In this document: piece by piece, positions 9,537-18,490 of the stretch
How the letters are laid out: each line of letters opens with the position of its first letter
How positions within the stretch are numbered: position 1 is the first letter of the stretch
Assembly (NCBI GenBank): GCA_030770425.1
Contig: JASJFT010000399.1
Span: forward strand, 1 to 20,285
DNA: 20,285 nucleotides
Origin: Darksidea phi
Lineage: Eukaryota; Ascomycota; Dothideomycetes; Pleosporales; Lentitheciaceae
Direction of reading: 5' to 3'
Notes under the pieces: generated by a model
Told to the model about the DNA's origin: nothing
Seen by the model: the letters and a program-made list of their open reading frames with translations, nothing else
Databases searched by the model: none
Program-made: the position numbers and the translations under genes

Positions 9537-11377
9537 ATGACAACGGCAACAAGCACCGCCCAGCCGGTGGCTCGCCAGTTCTGTGGCTCTGGTAAGTTGC
9601 GCCACCCGCTCTCAAAAAAAGTACATGCTTGGTGGTTACTTGGAGATAGAGGGGATGGGCCTGACGAGGCTGACTTTTTGCATAGAAGAAAGGAAGGACA
9701 TTGAAAACATCTTGGACGTGCTGGAAGCCGACGTCGAGAAGACGAACATTGCGCCCCTAAGTGAGTCGTTTGTCCGTATAAACCCGACACCGGTTCAAAC
9801 CCTTTCGCCGCTCGTGCGACATTTGAGGTCCCTTAATAGATACGGCTATTTCCTGCCACTACGCGGCATTGGCTAACATAGCTTGCAGAACTCAATGACA
9901 TACTCCAACGGCTTAGAAGCCATACCAGCCTCGATGAACTAGATCCTCTTTTCACAAAGCGTGGCGTCTCCATCTGTTGTCGCTACGGCTTCGACGTATC
10001 CTCGCCGACCACAGGCCGCATTGCTTTGCGGTGTCTCTGTAACATCTTGCTTCTGGCGGAACCGACGAGGCAGATGTTCGTCAACGAAAATTATATAAAG
10101 GAAACCGTGGAGCGGATGAAGGTATGCCTGATACCCTAATGGTTACAATCGCTTACCAACCGTAGAGCAACCATCCCGATGATGAATTACTATCGGCAAG
10201 GCTGCTGCTTCTTTGTACATACGGAACGGATTTGAATTTTAATCCAATTTTTGAGAAGTACAATATTGCGGAGATTATCAACACGGTATGTCTCCTATGT
10301 TGTCGTACGATCTGGGCTGCATTGGCGAGACTCTGCAAGTTCTCCTACGTATGGACGCTAATATTTACTTCTTAGAATATATCTCGCCATGCGAAGCTCA
10401 TTGCGAGCAATCCAGAAGGGCCTCCACCACTAGCCACCCCCATCTCTGCGTGTAGTGAGAGCCTAAAGCTCCTCTATAACCTAATGGCCCACTATCCATA
10501 TCATGCTCCGCGTTTCTCCGAGTCCTTACTTCCGATCCTCAAGATACTTAATAACGTCCCCATTCCTTCACCTCCCCTACAGCCTCCTATATCGTGGCTG
10601 ATCAACTCCCTCGTCCACCTCGACCTCATGGACACAAATACTCGAAATTCCGAGCAGGATCATTTGTTTCCACGGTTCGATAGTAACATTAACATGGATC
10701 GATTAGTCCGTATCCTTGATCTCGCTACCCGGGCTTACAATGATGAGGAAATGGATAGACATGTCTCGCCGCTCGTGCAAGTTCTCGTACGGATTGCGGA
10801 GCTTGCCCCACCCGGTCCGAAAGCACGTTTACGTGCGCTCCTTCTGCCGTCCAACGCAGATCGGGAGAAGGTGCTTGGCACAGGCGACTCCTTACCGGCA
10901 AGACTATTGAGGCTTTCTGCTGCACTAACAGCACCTAATCTCAGACAGCTTGTTCCAGCCTTACTATTTGAACTGTCCGACAAAGATGTACAACGGTTCG
11001 TGCACAATATCGGGTATGGATATGCCGCCGGTTTTCTGCAGCTCAAAGGCCTACGGCTCCCATCGGGCGCACTAGATGACGATGCTGGGGTTGGAAACAG
11101 CGACAACGGCACAAAAGCATGCATGGAAACCTTTGAAGTCAATCCTATTACGGGCCAGAGACGAGACATGGAACCGAAGCTCCACACCCCAGAGATGACT
11201 GATGAAGAGAAGGAGCGTGAGGCGGAGCGGCTCTTTGTTCTATTTGAAAGGTCGGTTCTAGCCTCTTTCCATCCTTCTTCACTGACGTTTCCCAGGTTAC
11301 AAGCAACTGGTGTTGTGGATGTTGAGAACCCGGTAGCTCAAGCCGTGCGTGAAGGTCGATTTGAGGAAGTCGACTAA
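9537..11377 (+). CDS. ric8: RIC8/synembryn, G-alpha exchange factor and chaperone
   Basis: Six exons: 9537-9591, 9686-9760, 9889-10121, 10166-10285, 10376-11250 and 11296-11377, totalling 1,440 nt and 479 residues. All five introns (94, 128, 44, 90 and 45 nt) are GT-AG; branch-point-like sites include ctgac at 9670, ctaac near 9873 and ctgac at 11282. Family hallmarks: ALRCLCNILLL (89-99), RAYNDEE, the ALLLPS..DRE block (315-324), PARLLRLS (335-342), FELSDKD (359-365), IGYGYAAGF (373-381), NPITGQ (417-422) and an acidic helix EMT.EEKEREAERLFVLFER (434-453) before the conserved tail. RIC8 is an all-helical armadillo-type cytosolic protein that folds, stabilises and activates G-alpha subunits, acting upstream of cAMP signalling and polar growth in fungi. 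Length matches other fungal members. The start is the first ATG (purine at -3) that splices in frame. The ATG at 10484 opens a long frame but would omit 197 residues. No disruption is seen. The N-terminal 40 residues are the least certain part. Confidence 0.94.
11251..11295 (+). other. Last intron of ric8: 45 nt, stop-free, in frame
   Basis: The donor gtcggt is weak; a ctgac branch-point-like site and a cccag acceptor follow. Removing it joins FER to LQATGVV, restoring the expected family sequence, which is why it is called an intron. It is exactly 15 codons long and contains no stop, so retention would insert 15 residues (SVLASF...FPR) just after the acidic helix without truncating the protein. 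Confidence 0.85.
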
Positions 11378-11772
11378 GCTGGAGCCAATATTAGAGTATG
11401 GGAGGTGGACGACGGGACACGATTATTTGCTGAAGGGACAAAGGCGGGCCGGTCCAAACTGTATTATATGTACGCCCGACGGACAATTTCAAATGGTAGA
11501 GATACGCTTCGAATCTGCACGTAAGGCTTTGGAAAGATAGGATTTGGAAAGATAGGATATGGTTGGGGTATGGCACCACACTGGACGCTTTTGATACGGC
11601 TCAGACCCGCAACTCTTCTCGAAACAAATTAAACAGCTATCCATGAAACTCGTCGAGCAGAGCCGGTACACCTCCTTTAAATGAATGATATCGGTCGCAA
11701 ATTGGAGTCTACGGCTGACAAAGTGGTTAGTTAAAAAGAAAAGAAATGAGAGTAAGTGGACTTACTCGCGCT
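11378..11772. other. Intergenic gap between convergent genes
   Basis: About 395 bases between the ric8 stop and the stop of the small minus-strand ORF, presumably holding both 3' UTRs. A short + frame here (11349-11540) overlaps the end of ric8 in another phase and has no coding signature. AT-rich strings around 11625-11635 and 11730-11750 could serve as polyadenylation regions; no exact AATAAA is seen. Confidence 0.5.
11528..11557. repeat. 15-bp perfect tandem duplication
   Basis: The 15-mer 'tttggaaagatagga' occurs twice in a row, 150 bases after the ric8 stop codon, probably in the 3' UTR. It looks like replication slippage; no function is implied. Confidence 0.85.
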
Positions 11773-11979
11773 TCAGAGCGCCCCGGTATTAAGAAGGTTC
11801 TGAAGAGTGACGATGGTGCCTTGGATTTTCGTAACGGCTTCATTCGAGAGATTATTGGCTTGCGGATTGGCAATAGCGGCATTCAGCACATTGATCTTTT
11901 CTTGCGGGGTGGCGTTCTGTTTGTTTTGCTCTCGGAGAATGCGGTCGGCAGGTTCCTCGGGGGTCCCGTTGGCCGGCAT
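11773..11979 (-). CDS. Hypothetical small protein, 68 residues
   Basis: Minus-strand ATG at 11977-11979 and TGA at 11773-11775. The protein begins MPANGTPEEPADRIL and ends LQNLLNTGAL. It is hydrophilic, rich in N, A and Q, probably helical, and has no signal peptide or membrane segment. Third codon positions are strongly G/C-biased (runs such as atg ccg gcc aac ggg acc ccc), which the upstream part of the same open frame lacks, so I chose this start over the in-frame ATG at 12214-12216 that would give 147 residues. A splice acceptor-like 'tttgtcag' lies just before the ATG, so an upstream leader intron or exon is possible. The gene converges on ric8. I do not recognise a family. Confidence 0.55.
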   Translation of the reverse strand: MPANGTPEEPADRILREQNKQNATPQEKINVLNAAIANPQANNLSNEAVTKIQGTIVTLQNLLNTGAL

Positions 11980-12114
11980 GCTGACAAATATAGAGACGAA
12001 TGGAGTAGTATATAAGCGTCCGACAACAATAGCGTGACGTACAGAGCTGATGAATAGAGCGCTCAGGTGGAAGAAACGATTGCTTGATCCCCCAACGACG
12101 GGTACCCAAGCTGC

Positions 12115-12122
12115 CTTATATA
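12115..12122 (-). promoter_or_regulatory. TATA-like box upstream of the small minus-strand ORF
   Basis: The minus strand reads tatataag here, about 135 bases upstream of the ATG at 11979. With a transcription start some 30 bases downstream this would leave a leader of about 100 nt, reasonable for a fungal gene. It supports the shorter start, since the longer frame would begin upstream of the box. Confidence 0.3.
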
Positions 12123-12216
12123 GAAACGAAGGCTCTGTGGCATTCGCCTTCCTCACTTCTTCGGTCAGAGCCGGATAGGCGACTCTTGCCCTACAGACTT
12201 CCGTATCCAGGGCCAC

Positions 12217-12611
12217 TCAACTACCACCGTTACACCGTTTAGCGTAACGTTAGCGCTTCGAGTACCAATCATGTACGACTTCAAAACATGAAGCTGCGGA
12301 TCGCGTGCACCGTTTCCCGTTCCCCGTCACTTGCTGGCATTAGAACACCGTCTTGCGCTTAGCTATTCTACAAACAAACGCCCATCTCGCCACATTTTGG
12401 ATATTCGACAAGGATATGTGTCACGGTTAAATATACCTCTATTCTTAGGTGCAGAAGGTTAGCCTTTTGTTCGCGACAGTTATGAGCCCGGATATCGCTG
12501 CTGATCTCCTCTTCATTGAGTGATGATTGCCGCTGCCGTAGTCCCTTGTCAAGCTACCTATTCTACCAACTCTTTCTACTATCAACCTCGTCGACGCCGT
12601 CAGCACGTCGC
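12217..12611. other. Intergenic, no gene seen
   Basis: About 400 bases of ordinary composition with no convincing frame. It contains the 8-bp palindrome taacgtta near 12246. Two overlapping + strand frames begin at 12516 and 12520 but depend on the repeats downstream. A TGTCACGG string at 12419 is a possible LTR start (see the LTR-like entry). Confidence 0.5.
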
Positions 12612-12786
12612 CATCTATCAAGGCACATCACTACGCCGCAATCACTACGCCTCACATCACTACGCCGCGATCACTATCAAGGCACATCATTACGCCGCAA
12701 TCACTTTCAAGGCAATCACTACGCCGCAATCACTTTCAAGGCAATCACTATGCCGCAATCAATACGCCGCAATCAACACGCTGCAT
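12612..12786. repeat. Minisatellite, 14-15 bp and 29 bp units
   Basis: Units of the form 'atcactacgccgca' alternate with 'atcactttcaaggca'. The compound 29-bp unit begins at 12686, 12715 and 12744, with the third copy degenerate, and simpler 14-15 bp units flank it on both sides. Open frames pass through in more than one phase because the repeat lacks stops, so they are not evidence of coding. Individual units are too short to be RIP targets. Confidence 0.8.
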
Positions 12787-13046
12787 ATACTACTTTGCCA
12801 CCTCAAATGGCATAACTCTGGCTTCTCAAGAGGAGAACGCCTTCGGTTGGCCATGCGATGAACCCCTCGAGCGCCTACATCGGCACATCAATACGACGCA
12901 TATAGCGCAAGCGTCGATACTACTTTGCCACCTCAAACGGTATGACTCTGGCCTTCTCAAGAGGAGAACGCCCTCGATTGGCCACACAATGGACCCCTCG
13001 AGCGCCTACTTATTGGCACATCAATACAGCGCACGCAGCGCTATCA
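12787..13046. repeat. 130-bp tandem duplication
   Basis: Copy 1 (12787-12916) and copy 2 (12917-13046) share 'atactactttgccacctcaa', 'tctcaagaggagaacgcc' and 'cccctcgagcgcctac' at a 130-base offset. The copies differ at a modest number of sites and show no RIP bias. They follow directly on the minisatellite. Confidence 0.88.
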
Positions 13047-13051
13047 AGACA

Positions 13052-13139
13052 ACCCCTAGATCCTATAGAATCTGTTTTACTATATGGGGCACGCTACCCC
13101 TAGATCCCTCAGGATCTGTTTCCCTATATAAGGCTCATT
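13052..13139. repeat. 44-bp tandem duplication containing a TATA motif
   Basis: Copy 1 (13052-13095) and copy 2 (13096-13139) share 'acccctagatcc', 'atctgttt' and a 'ctatat' element. Copy 2 has a full ctatataagg; copy 1 has actatatggg. A duplicated TATA region followed by pyrimidine-rich DNA suggests a promoter, on the + strand if it is active. Confidence 0.75.
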
Positions 13140-13675
13140 TCCCCTACCTCTACCCCGAACAGCCTTGAAGTTTGACGCTAGCCTATTGCGTTTTGAGCTT
13201 GGCTCGCCCTTATACGGGCTACTTATACGCCTATCATGTATATACTCAATCAACTATCCTGTACTTCCTATTTAGGTATAGTTCTCAACCTCATTTCTAC
13301 ACCCTTCTGCAATTGCTACAGGGTGGGGGGGTATATTGCGCCGGAACGTACCCCTATACGTTTCTATTCCTCTCTATTCGTTTATAATCTTTACGTAAGG
13401 ATTAGAAGATTAAAAACTCTACGAGTTAGATTTAGCTAGATCTATTCTATACTACTTAGTAGTCTACTTCGAATTATTACTTAACGACGTATTCGATAAG
13501 AAATTAGATTATATAGCTACGGGCTAGATATATATAACGAAATATATCTATAGAATTAAAAGAGAATAGTCGATAAATATCTAGCTATCTAGCTTAAGTA
13601 TAAATTTAACTTAGGTTAAGATTTATATATAAAGATAAAAGAAAGAAGAGATTTATTAAAGCTAGTAAGAATATA

Positions 13676-13863
13676 ATTATAATATACGTATAGATAGATA
13701 GATATAAAAATACTAAGATAGTAAAAGAATTATATTTAGATAGAGATAAGATAAATTCTTAAGAAGACGTAGTAGTAGAATATAGGACTATATAAGATCT
13801 AGTATATAACTATAACTAGTCTAATAATAATCTATAAGTCCTCTAGTAGAAGTAGACGTAATA
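13676..13863 (+). pseudogene. Decayed mobile-element ORF end, right copy of 188-bp repeat
   Basis: This is the partner of 8151-8338, same orientation and length. In the shared + frame it reads DRYKNTK..KELYLDRDK and later VVVEYRT and VYNYN, with TAA/TAG codons where Q or W are likely, ending at TAA 13857-13859... at the position matching the left copy. The frame can be followed upstream to about 13610 without a stop that RIP could not explain. This copy lies 340 bases outside the island edge; the left copy lies about 615 bases outside the other edge. Confidence 0.6.
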
Positions 13864-16098
13864 TAGTCTTTCTTTTTTCTAAAGACTATTCTAGTACTTA
13901 TAGAAAGTTATTTACTATAATAAATTCTATTAGTCTTTTTACTACTTTTAAAAAAGTTTACCTAAGTATCTATACTCTTAAAAAATTCTATTTCTAAGAA
14001 AAAAATAATTTTATAAAGAAGATCTTTTAGATATTTAATATCTATACTATATCCTATTATTTTAATAGAGGGTTTTCGTAGTCTTTTTAACTTTATAGCC
14101 CTTAACTTTAATTTTATAATTATAGTTAATTTAATTAAAGAGTATATATAATTTAAGTATTTATCTACTATTAGTATATATTTATAACTTTTATTTATTA
14201 TTACTATAACTTATAGTCTATATATATTCTTTTAAATTCTTATATTAGTAGTAATAATATTAACTTCTCTTTATAAATAGTTTTTAATAACTTCTATTTA
14301 ATAAATACTTAATATCTTTATATAAGAACTATCTACTAAGTATAATTTTTATAGTTACTTTACTTATTTATAATATCTTTATAAAGGTTTTAGAACTAGT
14401 TTAGACTTTATTTAATTTAGTTTTACTATCTATTATAATAATATAACTTAGTAGTACTTAGTAATTATTAACTACTATTTATTATAACTTATAATTATAT
14501 TAAATTACTTACTTATCTATAACTCTTCTAATAAGAAAAATTCTATTTATATCTATATAAATATTTATTTAAGAGATAATAAATTATTATATACTATATC
14601 TCTTTAGATATCTTTATTTTTATATTTTAAACTCTTACTAGTAAGTATCTAGAGTACTATTAGCTTAGATATAAAATAGTTTCTCTTAGTATAGATATAA
14701 GAAAATATATCTACTTTTAGATTTTTTTATTTTATTTCTTAATACTCTTAAGCTTCTATTCTTTATTATAATTATCTCTACTAGCTAGTATAGTAATACT
14801 ATTCTTTTTAAGTATATCTATACTCTTTCTATTTATTTAAAGTTTTAATTCTTCTTTATATACTATTAGTATATAAATTATCTTTTCTAGTTTATATAGA
14901 AGTTTAATATAGTTAAGCTTTATTAGATTACTTTAAGTAACTAGTACTAAAAGATTAATATCTATACTATCTATAGTAGGTATAAAGCTTACTATTAAAC
15001 CTACTTAGTAGTATATACTAGTCTTTTCTCTATCTTACTAATATAGTTTTACTAATAATTTATATAGATTAAGTCTATCTTCTACTATTACTTTAATCTT
15101 CTTATCTTTATTATTAAGTATATTTAGTATTATAATATCTAAGCTACTTATAATAATAAGAATATAGATTCTAAAACTTTTAAAAAGATTTAATAGAATA
15201 TTTAATCTTATATCTTCGATATTAATACTAGTAGTAAGATAGAATTATATCGAGCTCTAGCTATATTATATAAGTCTAACTTCTAGTACTATTAGATATA
15301 TTTTACTATCTTTTTAATAGCTTTCTATACTAATTTCTCTAGTATAGACTAGGTAATATTAACTACTTAATATTTATTAACTTTATAGTCTTTATAACTT
15401 ATAAGACTTACTTTATTAAGTATAACTTCTTAAGTAGAGTATCTTTTAAAACTATTAATTAAGAGTATTATTAATACTATTATAGTCTTAATATTTTCGA
15501 TAAGAATATTATTAGTAAAGGTATAATATTTATTATTTCTTAGAAGAGGATATTATAAAGCTTCTTTAAGAATTTCTTATTTAGTATATATAACTTACTT
15601 AAATCGCTCTTAGACTATATAATACTTAGTTAAGATTTCTAATTATTAGAATATATAAATAGAATAAATACTTAAATTAAAAGTTTAGTTTTACTAATTA
15701 CTTCTTAAGTATATATTCTTTTAGATTTATAGTCTATTTATTACTATAATATATAAAGACTAGTCTTATTAAATTCTTTATATTATAGCTTATTACTAAA
15801 GTAAATAGTATTCTATTTCTTAATTAATTATTTTACTTATATAGTACTCCCTAAGTAGAGTTCTTAAGATATCTTTTAATTAGATTTCTTATTTCTTTTT
15901 TATATTAATATTACTTATATAGTCTATTTCTTTAAAATTTCTTATATATATTATTATTTCTTTATAAAGTTTATAATACTTTTTTAATAACTTTCTAGTT
16001 TAGATAATCTAATATTTAATTATTTAGATTTATCTAATATTTTATAAGAATTTTATTATAATTATTAAAAAAGATTTTAAACTCTTATATACTATTCT

Positions 16099-16363
16099 TA
16101 TAAGACCCTAGAACTAAGTATAATTAACTAGGAGTTAGAATAGCTAAGATAGCCTTCTAATTAACTAATAATAAAATTAGTATATTAAAACTATTCTAAG
16201 ATAGTACTATAAGGGTATAAGAATAGAAGGTTCTTATACCTAAATAGAGCTTAGTATACTAAATAAGCTAATTAACTATTAGACTAATCCTCTAGATTAC
16301 CTAATCTACTAATTAAAATAGAAAATAAGTAAAATAACTAGGTTATCTAGAGAATAGACCGTA
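16099..16363. repeat. Left 265-bp terminal direct repeat
   Basis: Matches 16638-16902 throughout; differences are mostly G/A and C/T, as expected of independent RIP hits on two copies. Retained G and C in one copy where the other has A or T allows the ancestral base to be inferred at many sites. Confidence 0.8.
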
Positions 16364-16637
16364 ATAATTCTTATATAACTAATCTAGCTACTTTATAAGA
16401 AAGAGCTACTTATTATATATTATTTTATAAATAAGAATAGCTTTAACTTTATATTAATTATTATTATTAAGCTCTAGATACTATATAGAACTAGATTCTA
16501 AAGTTTAAATCTTTTCTTAGCTTAATCTATTTCTCTAAGAGTAATATATAGAAGATAGAATATAACTAGAATATTAATAAGAATAGCTTAAACTAGTAGC
16601 TTAACTTCTTATACTTAGTTTAGATAGTAAAGAGTTC

Positions 16638-16902
16638 TATAAGACCCTAGGACTAAGTATAATTAACTAGAAATTATAATAGCTAAGGTAGTCTTTTAAT
16701 TAACTAATAGTAAAATCGGTATATTAAAGCTATTCTAAAATAGTATTATAAGGATATAAGAATAGGAGATTCTTATATCTAAATAGGGCTTAGTATACTA
16801 AATAAGCTAACTAACTATTAGACTAATCCTTAGAATTATCTAATCTACTAATCGAAATAGGAAATAAGTAAAATAACTAGATTATCTAGGAAATAAGCTA
16901 TA
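16638..16902. repeat. Right 265-bp terminal direct repeat
   Basis: Partner of 16099-16363. Its end reads gctata where a TACA-type LTR terminus would stand before RIP; the left copy ends accgta at the same position. Confidence 0.8.
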
Positions 16903-17337
16903 ATATTATCTTTCTTTTAGAATAAGATCTTATTCTTAAGGGTCTTAGTAAATAAATAATTAAGAAAAAATACTTTTTAAGAAGAGAAGAGAGAGAGGTA
17001 AAAGAATAGATAAATACCTATATCTATTATTCCCTACTTAAAAAAACGATTTAATTAATACCTTTTAAATTATTCTTAAAGTATATTAATATTATATAGT
17101 TCTATATATATCTATTTATTTTACTATATAAATTATTATCTAAAAAATATTTTTTTAATATATATACTACGTAATATACTAAGTATATCTAAAGAATATT
17201 ATAGAATATATAAGAGAATATTAGTAATTTAATTTTTTATATTATTTAGAAGTTATATATACGTAGTCTTATTAAAGAGTAAGACTTACTTCTTCTATAT
17301 TCCTACTTATAGTAAAGTAAGACTATAAAAGGGTATA

Positions 17338-17562
17338 CTAAGCTTAAAGATAATTACTATAAACTCTAGATATTATACTACTCGTTTTAACGAGCTATAA
17401 AGAAGAAGTACTTTAAGCTTAAGAATAATTACTATAAGCTTTAGACTATATACTATCTATTTTAGTAGATTATAAAAGAAAGATATCTTAAGTCTAAAGA
17501 TAATTACCCTAAGCTTTAGATATTATACTACCTATTTTAATAAACTATAAAGAACGGAGGTC
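17338..17562. repeat. 75-bp tandem repeat, three copies
   Basis: Anchor 'taattac' occurs at 17351, 17426 and 17501, an exact 75-base period (25 codons), with shared 'aagct..aga.tat' and 'tataaag' strings. The first copy contains a 6-bp hairpin (ctcgtt/aacgag, 17381-17394) that mutations have lost from the others. The three-base multiple hints at a former protein repeat, but no frame survives. Confidence 0.82.
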
Positions 17563-18266
17563 TATACTTAATACTAGTAATTTTTCTAGATTTCTATTTT
17601 AACTAATATTTTATCTTTTAATTAGGGGCTAAGGAACTTATTTTATAATATAGCTTCTAGCTACTAGACTAGCTATTTAGATAGATCTAGCTTATTAGAG
17701 TACTTATTATAGAACTCTTTTACTTTTTAGACTATATTTATAAAATCGCTTATTAAATAATAGATTAGATCCGGGTTATAGTTTATCTATTCTATTTAAT
17801 AGTAGAGTTTATTATAAATAATCTAGTTATTAAGAATATAAGTTACTAACTATTTAGAATATTTATTTACTTCTATAACTAGTTCTTTAGAAAGTACTTA
17901 ACTAGATAATAAATCTTATATAGCTTTATATAATCTATTTATATAAAAAATATTATATATCTTTATATAAAAGAATAACTAGACTATATAGAAGCTATAC
18001 TTTTAATTAATAATTATAAAGAAAGGGGTAGCTAATATAAATAGGAGGAGTACTTATTAAGCTTAGCTTTCTTCTTATTTATAGTAGAACCTAATAGAAT
18101 ATTATAAATAGTATTTAGAAGGGCGGAAGTATAATTAAATAAGGTAAAAAGATAATAAGATAATATAATAGTATATTAACTTATTTAATAATTAGGTTAT
18201 TAGGTTTTTTTTAAGCTAACTATCTAACGTAGGTTATCCTTCTTATATACTTCTAGCTAAGAAATC

Positions 18267-18290
18267 TATTACTAATTAAGATTAGTAATA
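18267..18290. repeat. Perfect 10-bp inverted repeat, 4-base loop
   Basis: tattactaat - taag - attagtaata. It lies 54 bases before the RIP-sparing patch and is one of several short inverted repeats here; another is ctagaa-cc-ttctag at 18359-18372. In DNA this AT-rich, short palindromes also arise by chance. Confidence 0.5.
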
Positions 18291-18343
18291 GAATATTCTA
18301 GAATAGCTTAGTAAGTATTTCTAATACTTATTAGTAATACTAG

Positions 18344-18490
18344 TCAATCTAGTAGTTACTAGAACCTTCTAGAATTAACCTAATTACTAATAACTTTAAC
18401 CTCCAATATCTAGCTTAATATTAGTCCAATTTAAATAAGCTATATACCATTCTACTCAGAATAACCTATAGAATCTAGCTATAATAATGG
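18344..18490. other. Short patch retaining CA and TG
   Basis: Within 150 bases there are at least five CA and one TG (for example tagtcaatc, ctccaatat, gtccaattt, taccatt, ctcagaa, aatgg), while thousands of bases on each side have essentially none. The patch is otherwise AT-rich and shows no coding frame. It may be a single-copy remnant between two repeats that was never a RIP target, or DNA inserted after RIP. Confidence 0.7.

Larger units (their letters stand above)
12419..13320 (+). mobile_element. LTR-like segment, tentative
   Basis: The segment begins TGTCACGG and ends TTGCTACA, the 5'-TG...CA-3' pattern of LTRs. It carries a TATA motif (ctatataagg, 13124-13133) followed by a pyrimidine-rich stretch, and ends just before a G-rich run (13321-13331). 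The direct repeat of an element ORF at 13676 lies downstream in the same orientation. Against this: no second LTR is visible, the flanking 5-mers (atatg and gggtg) are not a target-site duplication, no tRNA-binding site is obvious, and the segment has escaped RIP although the adjacent sequence has not. It could instead be plain intergenic DNA with tandem repeats. Confidence 0.25.
8955..13338. other. RIP-free gene island
   Basis: Between the first CA (8955) and the last TG (13337-13338) base composition is mixed and CA/TG are abundant, with no sign of RIP. Both edges are sharp at the scale of tens of bases. The island holds ric8, a small convergent ORF and a repeat-rich tail. The absence of RIP implies that this DNA was not recognised as duplicated, and that RIP did not spread in from either flank. 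Confidence 0.9.
16099..16902. mobile_element. Compact two-LTR element, TRIM-like, RIP-decayed
   Basis: Two direct repeats of 265 bp (16099-16363 and 16638-16902) lie 539 bases apart with a 274-base spacer and keep register across their whole length without net indels. They begin tataagaccctag and end in ...ta, which would be TG...CA before RIP. A total of 804 bp with no room for proteins fits a terminal-repeat retrotransposon in miniature. No clear target-site duplication is seen (attct before, atatt after), and no tRNA-binding site is recognisable after RIP. The alternative is a simple segmental duplication, or two solo LTRs. Confidence 0.55.
13339..18343. other. RIP-saturated, gene-free AT-rich block (right)
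   Basis: CA and TG vanish after 13338 and do not reappear until about 18345. CG persists (for example 13484-13494). No start codon exists on either strand, so no frame can be called and no RNA gene is seen. From roughly 13870 to 16090 the + strand is visibly T-rich, which may mean that the decayed coding sequence there lay on the minus strand; I could not identify a protein. Named repeats inside are listed separately. Confidence 0.88.

Noticed and set aside
9419..9790. 123-codon minus-strand frame
   Set aside because: It is antisense to ric8 exons 1 and 2 and includes the reverse of intron 1. It is a shadow of the real gene.
10735..11187. 150-codon minus-strand frame and a 69-codon neighbour inside ric8 exon 5
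   Set aside because: Antisense shadows of the conserved ric8 coding sequence.
12009..12016. Plus-strand TATATAAG
   Set aside because: No plus-strand gene follows within a plausible distance. It lies upstream of the minus-strand ORF in the wrong orientation.
11746..12037. Plus-strand frames of 89 and 76 codons
   Set aside because: Antisense to the small minus-strand ORF, whose codon bias is clearly stronger.
12516..12861. Two overlapping + strand frames of 99 and 113 codons
   Set aside because: Both run through the 14-15/29-bp minisatellite, which lacks stops in more than one phase. The translated peptides are simple repeats with no codon bias.
12612..13046. CRISPR-like appearance of the repeats
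   Set aside because: Units are directly adjacent or nested without unique spacers of constant length, and the genome is eukaryotic. These are tandem repeats.
13172..13439. Plus-strand frames of 71 and 67 codons
   Set aside because: They overlap in different phases and cross the RIP border. The peptides are low-information, rich in Y, L and S, without a family signature.
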